The notes under the pieces are model-generated. The model was given only the letters and a program-made list of their open reading frames with translations. It had not been told where the DNA came from and did not search any database. From Owenia fusiformis (Eukaryota > Annelida > Polychaeta > Sabellida > Oweniidae), in the NCBI GenBank assembly GCA_903813345.2, contig CAIIXF020000002.1, positions 536,001 to 600,000 on the forward strand: a DNA stretch of 64,000 bases, in the 5' to 3' direction. How positions within the stretch are numbered: the stretch's first letter is position 1; each line of letters begins with the position of its first letter. Shown here in pieces: positions 12,036 to 24,656 of this stretch. The translations under genes and the position numbers were made by a program.

Positions 12036-12758
12036 GGTGACTGTTAACTTAATCGATTTTCAGAAAAATTGAAAATTTTACAATCTTGAAATTTTCAAAC
12101 TCTTCCTGAGAAGTCGTTTTTATTATTTCACATATGCTTGTGCACTGTAATCATTACAAAGACATCAAAGAACAACAAAAAACTTTAGTTTGAGAAAAAA
12201 AGTGCCGTTTAAAGAATTTGAGAAGATTTTTTTCAAGGAGTAGCCCGTGAAAACCGCTGATTCAAAATATCTGAACATTTCAGAAAATATACTTCAAACA
12301 TATATCAAAAACGAAGGAGCAACGGAAATTTGAAAAATTACCCGATAAAAAAATTGGGATCAAAATAAGGAAAAAAGTACACTTCTCAAATTGTTTTTTT
12401 CTATTTTTTTAATTTGTATGAGAGATTTCAAAATTCTAAAGCTCCTTCCATTTTGGGCTATATTAAAGGGATCTTTCAGAAAAATTAGAAAAAAATGTTC
12501 AGGGACCTTTTCCGTGCTACTCTTTTTGTCAATTTTTCTGTCACATTTTCAGAGGATTCAAATTCCCATTCCAAAATGTTTACTGTTTCTATTTGCATTA
12601 CCACAGTGAGCCTGGTTATATAAATGATAAGTGGAACTAAAAAATTGAGAGAAAATCCAACTAAAAGACAGTTAATTTTGATGGTCAGATTATACTCAAA
12701 TGCCATGTGCTTCCTGGTTTCGGTCATCTTGGATTTTTTGATTAAGTTATAAGTTACC
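12036..12758. mobile_element. TTAA-flanked insertion of 723 bp
   Basis: TTAA occurs on both sides (12032-12035 and 12759-12762). The inner ends GGTGACTGTTAACTTAATC and the complement of GATTAAGTTATAAGTTACC are imperfect inverted repeats. A TTAA duplication is the habit of piggyBac and Kolobok transposons. No transposase is present, so this would be a non-autonomous copy. Confidence 0.5.
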
Positions 12759-12762
12759 TTAA

Positions 12763-13284
12763 ATACTTGGTCTTATTCTTGTATATGTAGAAAATTCCTT
12801 TTTGTGACGTAGTAGCACAATACGATTGCCGAATCCTTGCGAGCAAACGTTGATCACTTTCTGGGATCAAAGTTATCTTCAACTTCAAATCCACCCTGAA
12901 GAATCATATGATGCCATAGTAAAACCTGTAGATAAAAGTGACGACTTAAAGTGACCATTACATCATCACTACTTAGTGAGAATGGTGCCACAATTGAAGC
13001 AAAACTCTTATTATTTTGGCAAACATGAAAATGTAAATTTTTATTTTCTGAAGCATATTGTAATTAAGAACAACATGGCCGTTTCTGAATTTCTCTGTGT
13101 TCCCGTTTATCCATATTTCGAAAGATGTATGTTATTTGTCATTTTTCATCATGAACCAACCACGAATGCATTTTTTTCTTGTTTACATTTAGAATAACAT
13201 CACTATTTTTGAATATTGACAGATGAAACTGTACTTATTGTTTTGTAATATGGTGCTTATTGGATTTTCAAATTAAGACAATTA
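12763..13284. other. no gene recognised
   Basis: AT-rich sequence. It could continue the retroelement interior interrupted at 12036, since a CCATTACATCATCAC motif like the LTR end recurs near 12955. The open frame at 12976-13197 has no recognised domain. Confidence 0.35.
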
Positions 13285-14190
13285 TGACGTGCACGGACCT
13301 GGGGACAATTCGGGAAATACGGGGTAATCTCAGCTTTAAGCGTTAATATCTGCCTTATTTAAAAAGCTAACTATGTGCATTATATATCATTTTGAAGTAT
13401 TTTTTATTCGCATTTCACTGAAATTGTTTTTCCATGGAAAGTGTGATAGGATCTACCATATTTTTGAAGTTAAATGTACTCCGACATCGTCAAATACGCT
13501 GTAAGGCGTAACATTTCACGCTTACACGGTTCGTTGAAATCGGGATAACTTTTGAAATACTGATTAGAATTTTACTCAAATTTCACATTTTATTCATTGA
13601 AACATGTGCTTTTATGACGTCACAATTGCCTAGCGGTTACAGTTCAAATCGTCTCATATGAACGCTTTTAAGATTTTCAAAAGCGTGTAAGGTTTTGAAG
13701 GCGAAGGAGACAAGCAATACGTTTACCTTTATTTAACCTTCTAATTTAGGTCTGATTTCAAAAAAAATTTAACTGCACAATACTGTCATGGCGAAATTTA
13801 AAAAACAATAACCGATTTCTTTATTTTTCAAATAATAAGAGAATAAGAGTTGCTTTTAGAGACTTGAAAAAATGTAACGCATCGATTTTTTACCACAAAT
13901 CCCATACATATCAATTTTTACTAACGCCCCGAGTGGACTTCCTGACCGTTTTTCAAAAATCAAAAACATTTTAGAAATATTGTCCTCGAGATCTTGTTGC
14001 TCTGTTAATTTTACCAGGATTGAATAAGAATAAAGCATCTTATTTTTAGGTTGACTAAACTTGACAAAATGTAACGGTTGTCGTTTTTGACGTTATAATG
14101 CTGATTGCGCCATATACTGCCCATTGTATTGTTTTGGTATTTTGACGCCATAATGTTACTCTAATTGTCCCCAGTTTCGTGCGACGTGTA
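13285..14190. mobile_element. MITE-like element with CTGGGGACAATT termini
   Basis: About 25-bp imperfect inverted termini share ACGTGCACGGACCTGGGG on the left; the right end is CCCCAGTTTCGTGCGACGTG. They bracket about 0.9 kb of non-coding DNA. The small minus frame at 13856-14038 is unsupported. Confidence 0.5.
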
Positions 14191-14311
14191 AATATTAAAT
14201 AATAATTGTTTACATTAGCTTTATGTATTAAAAAAGGTTAACTGTTGCAAAATGATTAATGTTTAATTCTTAAAAATTAAACTTATTTGATTTATATTTA
14301 AATTATAAAAC

Positions 14312-17300
14312 ATGAGTAAATACTTTCCTTCAGATCTTTTAAATGTAGGTCATATCTAATTTCTCACCTTATGGGACTGGCTTATGTGCCTTCTCTTTGT
14401 TGACAATTGAGTAAATACTTTCCATCGGATCTCATGATGTAGTTCATGTCTAATTTCTCATTGTATGGTACTGGCCTATGTGCATTCTCGTTGTTGATAA
14501 TTGAGTAAATACTTTCCCTCGGATCTTATAGATGTAGTTCATGTCTAATTTCTAACCTTATGGTACTGGCTTATGTGCCTTCTCTTTGTTGACGATTGAG
14601 TAAATACTTTCCATCGGATCTTATAAATGTAAGTCATTTCTAATTTCTCACCTTACGGCACTGGCCTATGTGCCTTCTCTTTGTTGACAATTGAGTAAAT
14701 ACTTTCCATCAGATCTTATAAATGTAAGTCATTTCTAATTTCTCACCTTACGGCACTGGCTTATGTGCCTTCTCTTTGTTGACAATTGAGTAAATACTTT
14801 CCTTCAGATCTTATAGATGTAGCTCATGTCTAATTTCTCACCTTACGGCACTGGCTTATGTGCCTTCTCTTTGTTGACAATTGAGTAAATACTTTCCATC
14901 GGATCTTATGATGTAGTTCATGTCTAATTTCTCATTGTATGGTACTGGCCTATGTGCCTTCTCTTTGTTGTCAATTGAGTAAATACTTTCCATCGGATCT
15001 TATGATGTAGTTCATGTCTAATTTCTCATTGTATGGTACTGGCCTATGTGCCTTCTCTTTGTTGTCAATTGAGTAAATACTTTCCATCGGATCTTATGAT
15101 GTAGTTCATGTCTAATTTCTCATTGTATGGTACTGGCCTATGTGCCTTCTCTTTGTTGACAATTGAGTAAATACTTTCTATCGGATCTTATAGATGTAGT
15201 TCATGTCTAATTTCTCACCGTACGGCACTGGCCTATGTGCCTTCTCTTTGTTGACGATTGAGTAGATACTTTCCATCGGATCTTATGATGTAGTTCATGT
15301 CTAATTTCTCATTGTATGGTACTGGCCTATGTGCCTTCTCTTTGTTGACAATTGAGTAAATACTTTCCTTCAGATCTTATAAATGTGAGTCATTTCTAAT
15401 TTCTCACCTTACGGCACTGGCCTATGTGCCTTCTCTTTGTTGACGATTGAGTAGATACTTTCCTTCAGATCTTATAGATGTAGTTCATGTCTAATTTCTC
15501 ACCTTACGGCACTGGCCTATGTGCCTTCTCTTTGTTGACGATTGAGTAAATACTTTCCATCAGATCTTATAAATGTAAGTCATTTCTAATTTCTCACCTT
15601 ACGGCACTGGCCTGTGTGCCTTCTCTTTGTTGACAATTGAGTAAATACTTTCCATCGGATCTTATGATGTAGTTCATGTCTAATTTCTCATTGTATGGTA
15701 CTGGCCTATCTGCCTTCTCTTTGTTGACGATTGAGTAAATACTTTCCATCAGATCTTATAAATGTAAGTCATTTCTAATTTCTCACCTTACGGCACTGGC
15801 CTATGTGCCTTCTCTTTGTTGACAATTGAGTAGATACTTTCCTTCAGATCTTATAGATGTAGTTCATGTCTAATTTCTCATTGTATGGTACTGGCCTGTG
15901 TGCCTTCTCTTTGTTGACAATTGAGTAAATACTTTCCATCGGATCTTATGATGTAGTTCATGTCTAATTTCTCATTGTATGGTACTGGCCTATGTGCCTT
16001 CTCTTTGTTGACGATTGAGTAAATACTTTCCATCAGATCTTATAAATGTAAGTCATTTCTAATTTCTCACCTTACGGCACTGGCCTATGTGCCTTCTCTT
16101 TGTTGACAATTGAGTAGATACTTTCCTTCAGATCTTATAGATGTAGTTCATGTCTAATTTCTCACCTTACGGCACTGGCCTATGTGCCTTCTCTTTGTTG
16201 ACAATTGAGTAAATACTTTCCTTCAGATCTTATAAATGTGAGTCATTTCTAATTTCTCACCTTACGGCACTGGCCTATGTGCCTTCTCTTTGTTGACGAT
16301 TGAGTAAATACTTTCCATCGGATCTTATGATGTAGTTCATGTCTAATTTCTCACCTTACGGCACTGACCTATGTGCCTTCTCTTTGTTGACAATTGAGTA
16401 AATACTTTCCATCGGATCTTATAAATGTAAGTCATTTCTAATTTCTCACCTTACGGCACTGGCTTATGTGCCTTCTCTTTGTTGACAATTGAGTAAATGC
16501 TTTCCATCGGATCTTATAGATGTAGCTCATGTCTAATTTCTCACCTTACGGCACTGGCCTATGTGCCTTCTCTTTGTTGACAATTGAGTAAATACTTTCC
16601 ATCAGATCTTATGATGTAGTTCATGTCTAATTTCTCACCTTACGGTACTGGCCTATGTGCCTTCTCTTTGTTGACAATTGAGTAAATACTTTCCGTCAGA
16701 TCTTATAGATGTAGCTCATGTCTAATTTCTCATTGTATGGTACTGGCCTATTTGCCTTCTCTTTGTTGACAATTGAGTAAATACTTTCAATCGGATCTCA
16801 TGATGTAGTTCATGTCTAATTTCTCACCTTACGGCACTGGCCTATGTGCCTTCTCTTTGTTGACGATTGAGTAAATACTTTCCATCAGATCTTATAAATG
16901 TAAGTCATTTCTAATTTCTCACCTTACGGCACTGGCTTATGTGCCTTCTCTTTGTTGACAATTGAGTAAATACTTTCCATCGGATCTTGTGATGTAGTTC
17001 ATGTCTAATTTCTCATTGTATGGTACTGGCCTATGTGCTTTCTCTTTGTTGACAATTGAGTAAATACTTTCCATCAGATCTTATAAATGTAAGTCATTTC
17101 TAATTTCTCACCTTACGGCACTGGCTTATGTGCCTTCTCTTTGTTGACAATTGAGTAAATACTTTCCTTCAGATCTTATAGATGTAGTTCATGTCTAATT
17201 TCTCACCTTACGGCACTGGCCTATGTGCCTTCTCTTTGTTGACAATTGAGTAAATACTTTCCTTCAGATCTTATAGATGTAGTTCATGTCTAATTTCTCA

Positions 17301-20300
17301 CCTTACGGCACTGGCCTATGTGCCTTCTCTTTGTTGACAATTGAGTAAATACTTTCCTTCAGATCTTATAGATGTAGCTCATGTCTAATTTCTCACCTTA
17401 CGGCACTGGCTTATGTGCCTTCTCTTTGTTGACAATTGAGTAAATACTTTCCTTCAGATCTTATAGATGTAGTTCATGTCTAATTTCTCACCTTACGGCA
17501 CTGGCCTATGTGCCTTCTCTTTGTTGACAATTGAGTAAATACTTTCCTTCAGATCTTATAGATGTAGTTCATGTCTAATTTCTCACCTTACGGCACTGGC
17601 CTATGTGCCTTCTCTTTGTTGACAATTGAGTAAATACTTTCCTTCAGATCTTATAGATGTAGTTCATGTCTAATTTCTCACCTTACGGCACTGGCCTATG
17701 TGCCTTCTCTTTGTTGACAATTGAGTAAATACTTTCCTTCAGATCTTATAGATGTAGTTCATGTCTAATTTCTCACCTTACGGCACTGGCCTATGTGCCT
17801 TCTCTTTGTTGACAATTGAGTAAATACTTTCCTTCAGATCTTATAGATGTAGCTCATGTCTAATTTCTCACCTTACGGCACTGGCCTATGTGCCTTCTCT
17901 TTGTTGACGATTGAGTAAATACTTTCCATCGGATCTTATGATGTAGTTCATGTCTAATTTCTCATTGTATGGTACTGGCCTATGTGCCTTCTCTTTGTTG
18001 GCAATTGAGTAAATACTTTCCTTCAGATCTTATAGATGTAGCTCATGTCTAATTTCTCACCTTACGGCACTGGCTTATGTGCCTTCTCTTTGTTGACAAT
18101 TGAGTAAATACTTTCCTTCAGATCTTATAGATGTAGTTCATGTCTAATTTCTCACCTTACGGCACTGGCCTATGTGCCTTCTCTTTGTTGACAATTGAGT
18201 AAATACTTTCCTTCAGATCTTATAGATGTAGTTCATGTCTAATTTCTCACCTTAGGGCACTGGCCTGTGTGCCTTCTCTTTGTTGACAATTGAGTAAATA
18301 CTTTCCATCGGATCTTATGATGTAGCTCATGTCTAATTTCTCATTGTATGGTACTGGCCTATGTGCCTTCTCTTTGTTGTCAATTGAGTAAATACTTTCC
18401 ATCGGATCTTATGATGTAGTTCATGTCTAATTTCTCATTGTATGGTACTGGCCTATGTGCCTTCTCTTTGTTGACAATTGAGTAAATACTTTCCTTCAGA
18501 TCTTATAGATGTAGTTCATGTCTAATTTCTCATTGTATGGTACTGGCCTATGTGCCTTCTCTTTGTTGACAATTGAGTAAATACTTTCCTTCAGATCTTA
18601 TAGATGTAGCTCATGTCTAATTTCTCACCTTACGGCACTGGCTTATGTGCCTTCTCTTTGTTGACAATTGAGTAAATACTTTCCTTCAGATCTTATAGAT
18701 GTAGTTCATGTCTAATTTCTCACCTTACGGCACTGGCTTATGTGCCTTCTCTTTGTTGACAATTGAGTAAATACTTTCCTTCAGATCTTATAGATGTAGT
18801 TCATGTCTAATTTCTCACCTTACGGCACTGGCCTATGTGCCTTCTCTTTGTTGACAATTGAGTAAATACTTTCCTTCAGATCTTATAGATGTAGTTCATG
18901 TCTAATTTCTCACCTTAGGGCACTGGCCTGTGTGCCTTCTCTTTGTTGACAATTGAGTAAATACTTTCCATCGGATCTTATGATGTAGCTCATGTCTAAT
19001 TTCTCATTGTATGGTACTGGCCTATGTGCCTTCTCTTTGTTGTCAATTGAGTAAATACTTTCCATCGGATCTTATGATGTAGTTCATGTCTAATTTCTCA
19101 TTGTATGGTACTGGCCTATGTGCCTTCTCTTTGTTGACAATTGAGTAAATACTTTCCATCGGATCTTATGATGTAGCTCATGTCTAATTTCTCATTGTAT
19201 GGTACTGGCCTATGTGCCTTCTCTTTGTTGACAATTGAGTAAATACTTTCCATCGGATCTCATGATGTAGTTCATGTCTAATTTCTCACCTTACAGCACT
19301 GGCCTATGTGCCTTCTCTTTGTTGACAATTGAGTAAATACTTTCCATCGGATCTTATAAATGTAAGTCATTTCTAATTTCTCACCTTACGGCACTGGCCT
19401 ATGTGCCTTCTCTTTGTTGACAATTGAGTAAATACTTTCCATCAGATCTTATGATGTAGTTCATGTCTAATTTCTCATTGTATGGTACTGGCCTATGTGC
19501 CTTCTCTTTGTTGACAATTGAGTAAATACTTTCCTTCAGATCTTATAAATGTAAGTCATTTCTAATTTCTCACTTTACGGCACTGGCCTGTGTGCCTTCT
19601 CTTTGTTGACAATTGAGTAGATACTTTCCTTCAGATCTTATAGATGTAGTTCATGTCTAATTTCTAACCTTATGGTACTGGCCTATGTGCCTTCTCTTTG
19701 TTGACAATTGAGTAAATACTTTCCTTCAGATCTTATAAATGTAAGTCATTTCTAATTTCTCACCTTACGGCACTGGCCTGTGTGCCTTCTCTTTGTTGAC
19801 AATTGAGTAAATACTTTCCTTTAGATCTTATAAATGTAAGTCATTTCTAATTTCTCATTGTATGGTACTGGCCTATGTGCCTTCTCTTTGTTGACAATTG
19901 AGTAAATACTTTCCTTCAGATCTTATAAATGTAAGTCATTTCTAATTTCTCACCTTATGGTACTGGCTTATGTTCCTTCTCTTTGTTGACGATTGAGTAA
20001 ATACTTTCCATCGGATCTTATGATGTAGTTCATGTCTAATTTCTCACCTTACGGCACTGGCCTATGTGCCTTCTCTTTGTTGACAATTGAGTAAATACTT
20101 TCCATCGGATCTTATGATGTAGTTCATGTCTAATTTCTCATTGTATGGTACTGGCCTATGTGCCTTCTCTTTGTTGTCAATTGAGTAAATACTTTCCTTC
20201 AGATCTTATAGATGTAGTTCATGTCTAATTTCTCACCTTACGGTACTGGCCTATGTGCCTTCTCTTTGTTGACAATTGAGTAAATACTTTCCATCGGATC

Positions 20301-21360
20301 TTATAAATGTAAGTCATTTCTAATTTCTCACCTTACGGCACTGGCTTATGTGCCTTCTCTTTGTTGACAATTGAGTAAATACTTTCCTTCAGATCTTATA
20401 GATGTAGCTCATGTCTAATTTCTCATTGTATGGTACTGGCCTATGTGCCTTCTCTTTGTTGACGATTGAGTAAATACTTTCCATCGGATCTTATAAATGT
20501 AAGTCATTTCTAATTTCTCACCTTACGGCACTGGCCTATGTGCCTTCTCTTTGTTGACAATTGAGTAAATACTTTCCATCGGATCTTATAAATGTAAGTC
20601 ATTTCTAATTTCTCACCTTACGGTACTGGCCTATGCGCCTTCTCTTTGTTGACAATTGAGTAAATACTTTCCATCAGATCTTATAAATGTAAGTCATTTC
20701 TAATTTCTCACCTTACGGCACTGGCTTATGTGCCTTCTCTTTGTTGACAATTGAGTAAATACTTTCCTTCAGATCTTATAGATGTAGCTCATGTCTAATT
20801 TCTCATTGTATGGTACTGGCCTATGTGCCTTCTCTTTGTTGACGATTGAGTAAATACTTTCCATCGGATCTTATGATGTAGTTCATGTCTAATTTCTCAT
20901 TGTATGGTACTGGCCTATGTGCCTTCTCTTTGTTGACAATTGAGTAAATACTTTCCATCGGATCTTATGATGTAGCTCATGTCTAATTTCTCATTGTATG
21001 GTACTGGCCTATGTGCCTTCTTTTTGTTGACAATTGAGTAAATACTTTCCATCGGATCTCATGATGTAGTTCATGTCTAATTTCTCACCTTACGGCACTG
21101 GCCTATGTGCCTTCTCTTTGTTGACGATTGAGTAAATACTTTCCATCAGATCTTATAAATGTAAGTCATTTCTAATTTCTCACCTTACGGCACTGGCCTA
21201 TGTGCCTTCTCTTTGTTGACAATTGAGTAAATACTTTCCATCAGATCTTATGATGTAGTTCATGTCTAATTTCTCATTGTATGGTACTGGCCTATGTGCC
21301 TTCTCTTTGTTGACAATTGAGTAAATACTTTCCATCAGATCTTATAGATGAAGTTCATGT
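14312..21360. repeat. 7-kb satellite of about 74 units of about 95 bp, derived from a C2H2 zinc-finger exon
   Basis: Uninterrupted head-to-tail units of 94-95 bp run through the region, each with GAGTAAATACTTTCC, GATCTTAT, CTAATTTCTCA, a G-G-C/T-A-C-T-G-G-C core and CTTCTCTTTGTTGAC. Three variants are interspersed; they differ at 'ataaatgtaagtcatt', 'atagatgtagttcat' and 'atgatgtagttcat', and at 'caccttacggc' versus 'cattgtatggt'. Read on -, each unit aligns with the last zinc finger, stop codon and first 3' bases of the exon at 39469, for example CAATTGTCAACAAAGAGAAG against CAATTGTCAACAAAGAGAAG. The array abuts the decayed copy of that exon at 21361. Because the unit is not a multiple of three and keeps the TAG, no long frame exists. 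Confidence 0.9.
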
Positions 21361-21645
21361 CTAATTTCTTAACTTAAGGTACTGACTGATGTGCCTTCTC
21401 AGAGAAGATTATTGAGTAAAGCCTAAAGGTCTCCTACAGATCTCACACATATATGTTTTTATTCTCCGATGTAAGAATTAAGGTGACCCTTTAGGTGCAG
21501 ACTCACTTTAAACAATTTATCGCAATGAGGACATTCGAACTTCCCTTGTTTCATGATGGAGGTGCGGAGCTTGAAAGGTAATATCTCTATAACTGTTTGG
21601 CAGATCATATCGATATTTGAACAGCTGCGATTGATTCATCCCTGA
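21361..21645 (-). pseudogene. decayed terminal exon of a C2H2 zinc-finger gene
   Basis: It is the paralogue of the exon at 39469-39742 across its whole length, including the acceptor-side sequence 'catccctgaaac' and the flank beyond. It keeps the first part (M-N-Q-S-Q-L-F-K), but the frame shifts before the first finger and a TAA falls in the inter-finger linker. The second finger is rearranged where it meets the satellite. It was once the 3' coding exon of a DNA-binding protein gene on -, and it is now dead. Confidence 0.85.
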
Positions 21646-22098
21646 AACTAAATGGAAAATATGTTAAAATCATAATTTGTCAAATTACAAAAGAAAAATA
21701 ATACATAAATATGGGCATCAACATATTACGTGTTATTGGTTTCCACCATGTTTACTATATGAGACAATTTTGGTTTGGGCGAAATTCAGAGAAATACAAT
21801 CTTCGAGATAACATATGTCATGTTATGGTCTTTCTTTTTAGTCATTTTATGCTTTTTCAATATTCGTTTTTTATTCACCTTACATGTCCTCTTTATCAGT
21901 CACTTAAATGCTCATAATTACCTGGGGTACCTATACCTCCTTCACGGAAATAAAGATATATCAAAAGTATAACATGTTTTGTTTTCAAATCTTCAGAGTT
22001 GATTGATAATTGAATGATGTATCACTGGTAAGAAAATCAAAGGTATTGTTTTATAAAAAGCATCCGTGTAAAAAGCGTCCATTACTTATTGATCACCT
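21646..22098. other. duplicated flank of the zinc-finger exon, then a mariner fragment
   Basis: 21646-21915 parallels 39745-40095, including 'atgggcatcaacat' and 'gaatgctcataat' stretches, so it belongs to the large tandem duplication. 21919-22098 is a reversed end fragment of the mariner family at 35368: it contains the GGTACCTATACCTCCTTCACG region and the terminal AAAAAGCGTCCATTACTTA. The small frames are not genes. Confidence 0.65.
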
Positions 22099-22153
22099 CT
22101 CGTACAGTAGTATATTTTTTTTAAATAATCATTTATTTCATATATATAATATA

Positions 22154-23528
22154 TATAAAAAAACGCAACCCAAAGAAATTGCTATATCTTGAAAAATACT
22201 GGTTCAATTATGTTCATATTTTCAGGAAATAAAGAGGAGACTGTGTATGTATATCTCCTATAAATGGTTAGTTGTAAAATATGATGCCTTGGACACCTGC
22301 TCAAAAGACAGTTGTACGAGGAAAATACGAAAAATGCAAAAAAACAAACTTCCTAACCATAGTGTTTTGGCTCTTCAAATTTGGCACAAACCATTTGTTT
22401 TCACTGTATGGTAAATCTGTAGAGTGAAATCAAAATCACTTCAGGGACTTCACTGTCATGGTTGAAATGCTTTCAAATCGCAGTCAAACGACCTGGTTCA
22501 GAGAGACTTAAGACGGCATTTTGACCATGACTGTAAATTCCCTGGAGTGATTTTGATGAAACTCCACAAATTCACCAAACATTGAATGAGGATAATTTGT
22601 GCCAAATCTGATGGTTAGAAAGTTATTTGGTTTTATTGCTGTGGCAGTCACCTCTGACTGCGTTTTCATATTTTCGTATTACAACTGTCATTTGAGCAGG
22701 TGTCCAAGGCATCATGTTTTACAACTTACTGACAACAGGAGCTATACATACACAGTCTCTTCTTTCTTTTCCTGAAAAAATGAACATAATTGAATGAGTA
22801 TTTTCCAAGATATAGTGATTTTCCATTCACGTTTTTCGTATTTTGCTAGTACAACTTTGTTATTAGCAAGTGTCCAAGACATAGAGGTTCTTATATGAGT
22901 ACCTGTGCAAGATCGTCCATTCTTGATGAGCTTTGATAATTCTTCTTTATCGAGTCGCAGACGAGAAAAAGAAACATTATCAAAGCGAGTCAAGAATGGA
23001 CGATATTGCACAGGTACGAGTACAAGAAAGTTTTTCTCATATGACTCTGTATTATGCCATATTTTCACCATTTTATCATAAAACTGAGTGAAAAATAGCT
23101 TCAAATTGATTGAACTTCATTTTTCAATTGTTATGACGCCATAACAATATTGAAGAAAATACATAGATACACGTGGCAACAAAGCTCCATTGTTATGACG
23201 TCACAGATTAGTTTTGTAGAATTAGCATGGATACTCAAAGCAACGATGTGTCCGTTGCCATGTTGTTGATGTTTATAGACCAGTGATGTCACAAGTAAAT
23301 CTCATCTTGCACGTGGGACTTTTTAGGATGAAAGATGGCAATATCTTGCATGGGGTAAAGATGGCTGTATCTTTGTTAGTCATATGAGAAATCATGTTTT
23401 ACAACTAACCATTTACAAGAGCTATACATACACAGTCTCTTCTTTCTTTCCTGAAAATATGAACATAATTGGATGAGTATTTCCCAAGATATAGCGATTT
23501 CTTTGGGTTGCGTTTTTTGAACACCCTG
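22154..23528. mobile_element. composite inverted-repeat (Tc1/mariner-like) element
   Basis: The termini contain AAAAACGCAACCCAAAGAAA on the left (22159 on) and the complement at 23505-23520, ending GAACACCCTG followed by TA. A third, inverted copy of the subterminal block lies at about 22680-22830. A separate hairpin of about 105 bp (22905-23020, arms built on CCATTCTTGA...TCAAGAATGG) sits inside. The 120-codon minus frame at 22742-23104 spans these repeats and has no recognisable domain. Confidence 0.6.
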
Positions 23529-23599
23529 TACAATAATACAATAGTTAAGTTAAAGGGTAAGATAAGGTGATCATAATTAACTTTAGTTGGTTATGAATC

Positions 23600-23830
23600 A
23601 TACTACTCACTGACGGATCTGGGGGCTGCACCCCCCCCCCTAAAAGAATTGGCCCAAGAAGCATTTTTGCTCATTACTGGGCCTTGAAAGGCCTTATTTT
23701 CTAATTCCAGGCCAAATTTTGAAGAAAATGGGCCTCAAAATTTCCCACTTTTGGGTTTCAGGGGCTCAACATTTTTTCTCTGCCTGAATTTGTCCCCCCC
23801 CCCCTGTTGGTTCCCAGATCTGCTCCTGCT
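23600..23830. repeat. G/C-tract repeat with GGATCTGGG ends
   Basis: It starts GACGGATCTGGGGGCTGCACC with a C run and ends with a second C run and CCCAGATCTGCTCC, giving inverted ends. GGCCCA/TGGGCC words fill the interior. Related sequence occurs at 43570-43735 and, weakly, 29390-29525. It is probably a non-autonomous mobile element. Confidence 0.5.
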
Positions 23831-24042
23831 ACTCATAACAGATTTATTAACATCAATCCGAGCATTGTTGTGTAAGCTTAATGAACGTTTTAAAGTTACC
23901 AATTGAAATTGATACAATAAACAAAGTTATAAAATAGAGTTAACCTTTCAACATACGATTAGGAATACTGTAAGGCGTTTACAGTTACAGAATTAAACAT
24001 TATTTGAAGTTACTTGCGTTTAATTGTCAGTACACCCCCACA

Positions 24043-24135
24043 GTGAAAATCGAGGTCAGAGTTGCCATAGTAACTTAGAAGAACTAGGGTATTGTTAAAT
24101 CAAAAGTCACGTCTCTACTAAAATTTTGAGCTTAA
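24043..24135 (+). pseudogene. ghost of dehydrogenase exon 1
   Basis: The stretch aligns with exon 1 of the dehydrogenase, including about 80 bp of its 5' flank ('attaaacatt...tttaat'). The initiator is GTG instead of ATG, in-frame stops occur, and the glycine-rich TGxxxGIG stretch has been destroyed. It lies about 600 bp upstream of the intact exon 1, so exon 1 and its promoter-proximal flank were duplicated separately. Confidence 0.75.
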
Positions 24136-24399
24136 GGAAATTCACAATTTCGACCAAGTGCTGATCTAGCTTTGTTTTTAACTTTGTTAATGAATGTTAC
24201 ACGGATGGGAATCTGTAGGTACCCCCCCCCCCCAGATGTTCCCACCTTACAAGTGAAAATAAACCTCAAACTTTCATCTCTGTTGTTTTGTCAATCTAAC
24301 CATCCAAGTATTATACATAAAGAGAGCTCATGAGTTGGACAAGCATTAAGAAATAGTAAGAATAGGAAAAACGGATATGATTTGAAATTTTAGATCAAA

Positions 24400-24656
24400 G
24401 GTCAAGGTCCCAGTGAACGGGTAACTCTTTTGTTTTAAATTGATAACAGATGCATAAGTCACTGGATGCTATTTACACATGTAGTGTTAAGTATAACGTT
24501 TAGATGTAAACCATTGAATGAATACAATAACTACGTTGATAAATTATAGCTATACTTAAAATATAAGTTTATCAGTAATGTTAGGTGTTAAACAAATATG
24601 AAAATTAAACATTTTTTGAAATCACCTTTGTATTTAATAGTAAGTGCATACCGACA
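24400..24656 (+). promoter_or_regulatory. conserved 5' flank of the dehydrogenase gene
   Basis: The sequence from about 24445 to the ATG at 24657 is collinear with 41341-41553 upstream of the second copy, while more distal DNA differs. No convincing TATA box is seen. The shared segment probably holds the 5' UTR and proximal promoter; this is an inference from the conservation between copies. Confidence 0.45.

Noticed and set aside
14312-21360. CRISPR array
   Set aside because: Units are contiguous, about 95 bp, without unique spacers, in a eukaryotic context, and align with a zinc-finger exon.
22742-23104. 120-codon minus-strand frame
   Set aside because: Covers inverted-repeat and hairpin sequence and has no recognisable domain.
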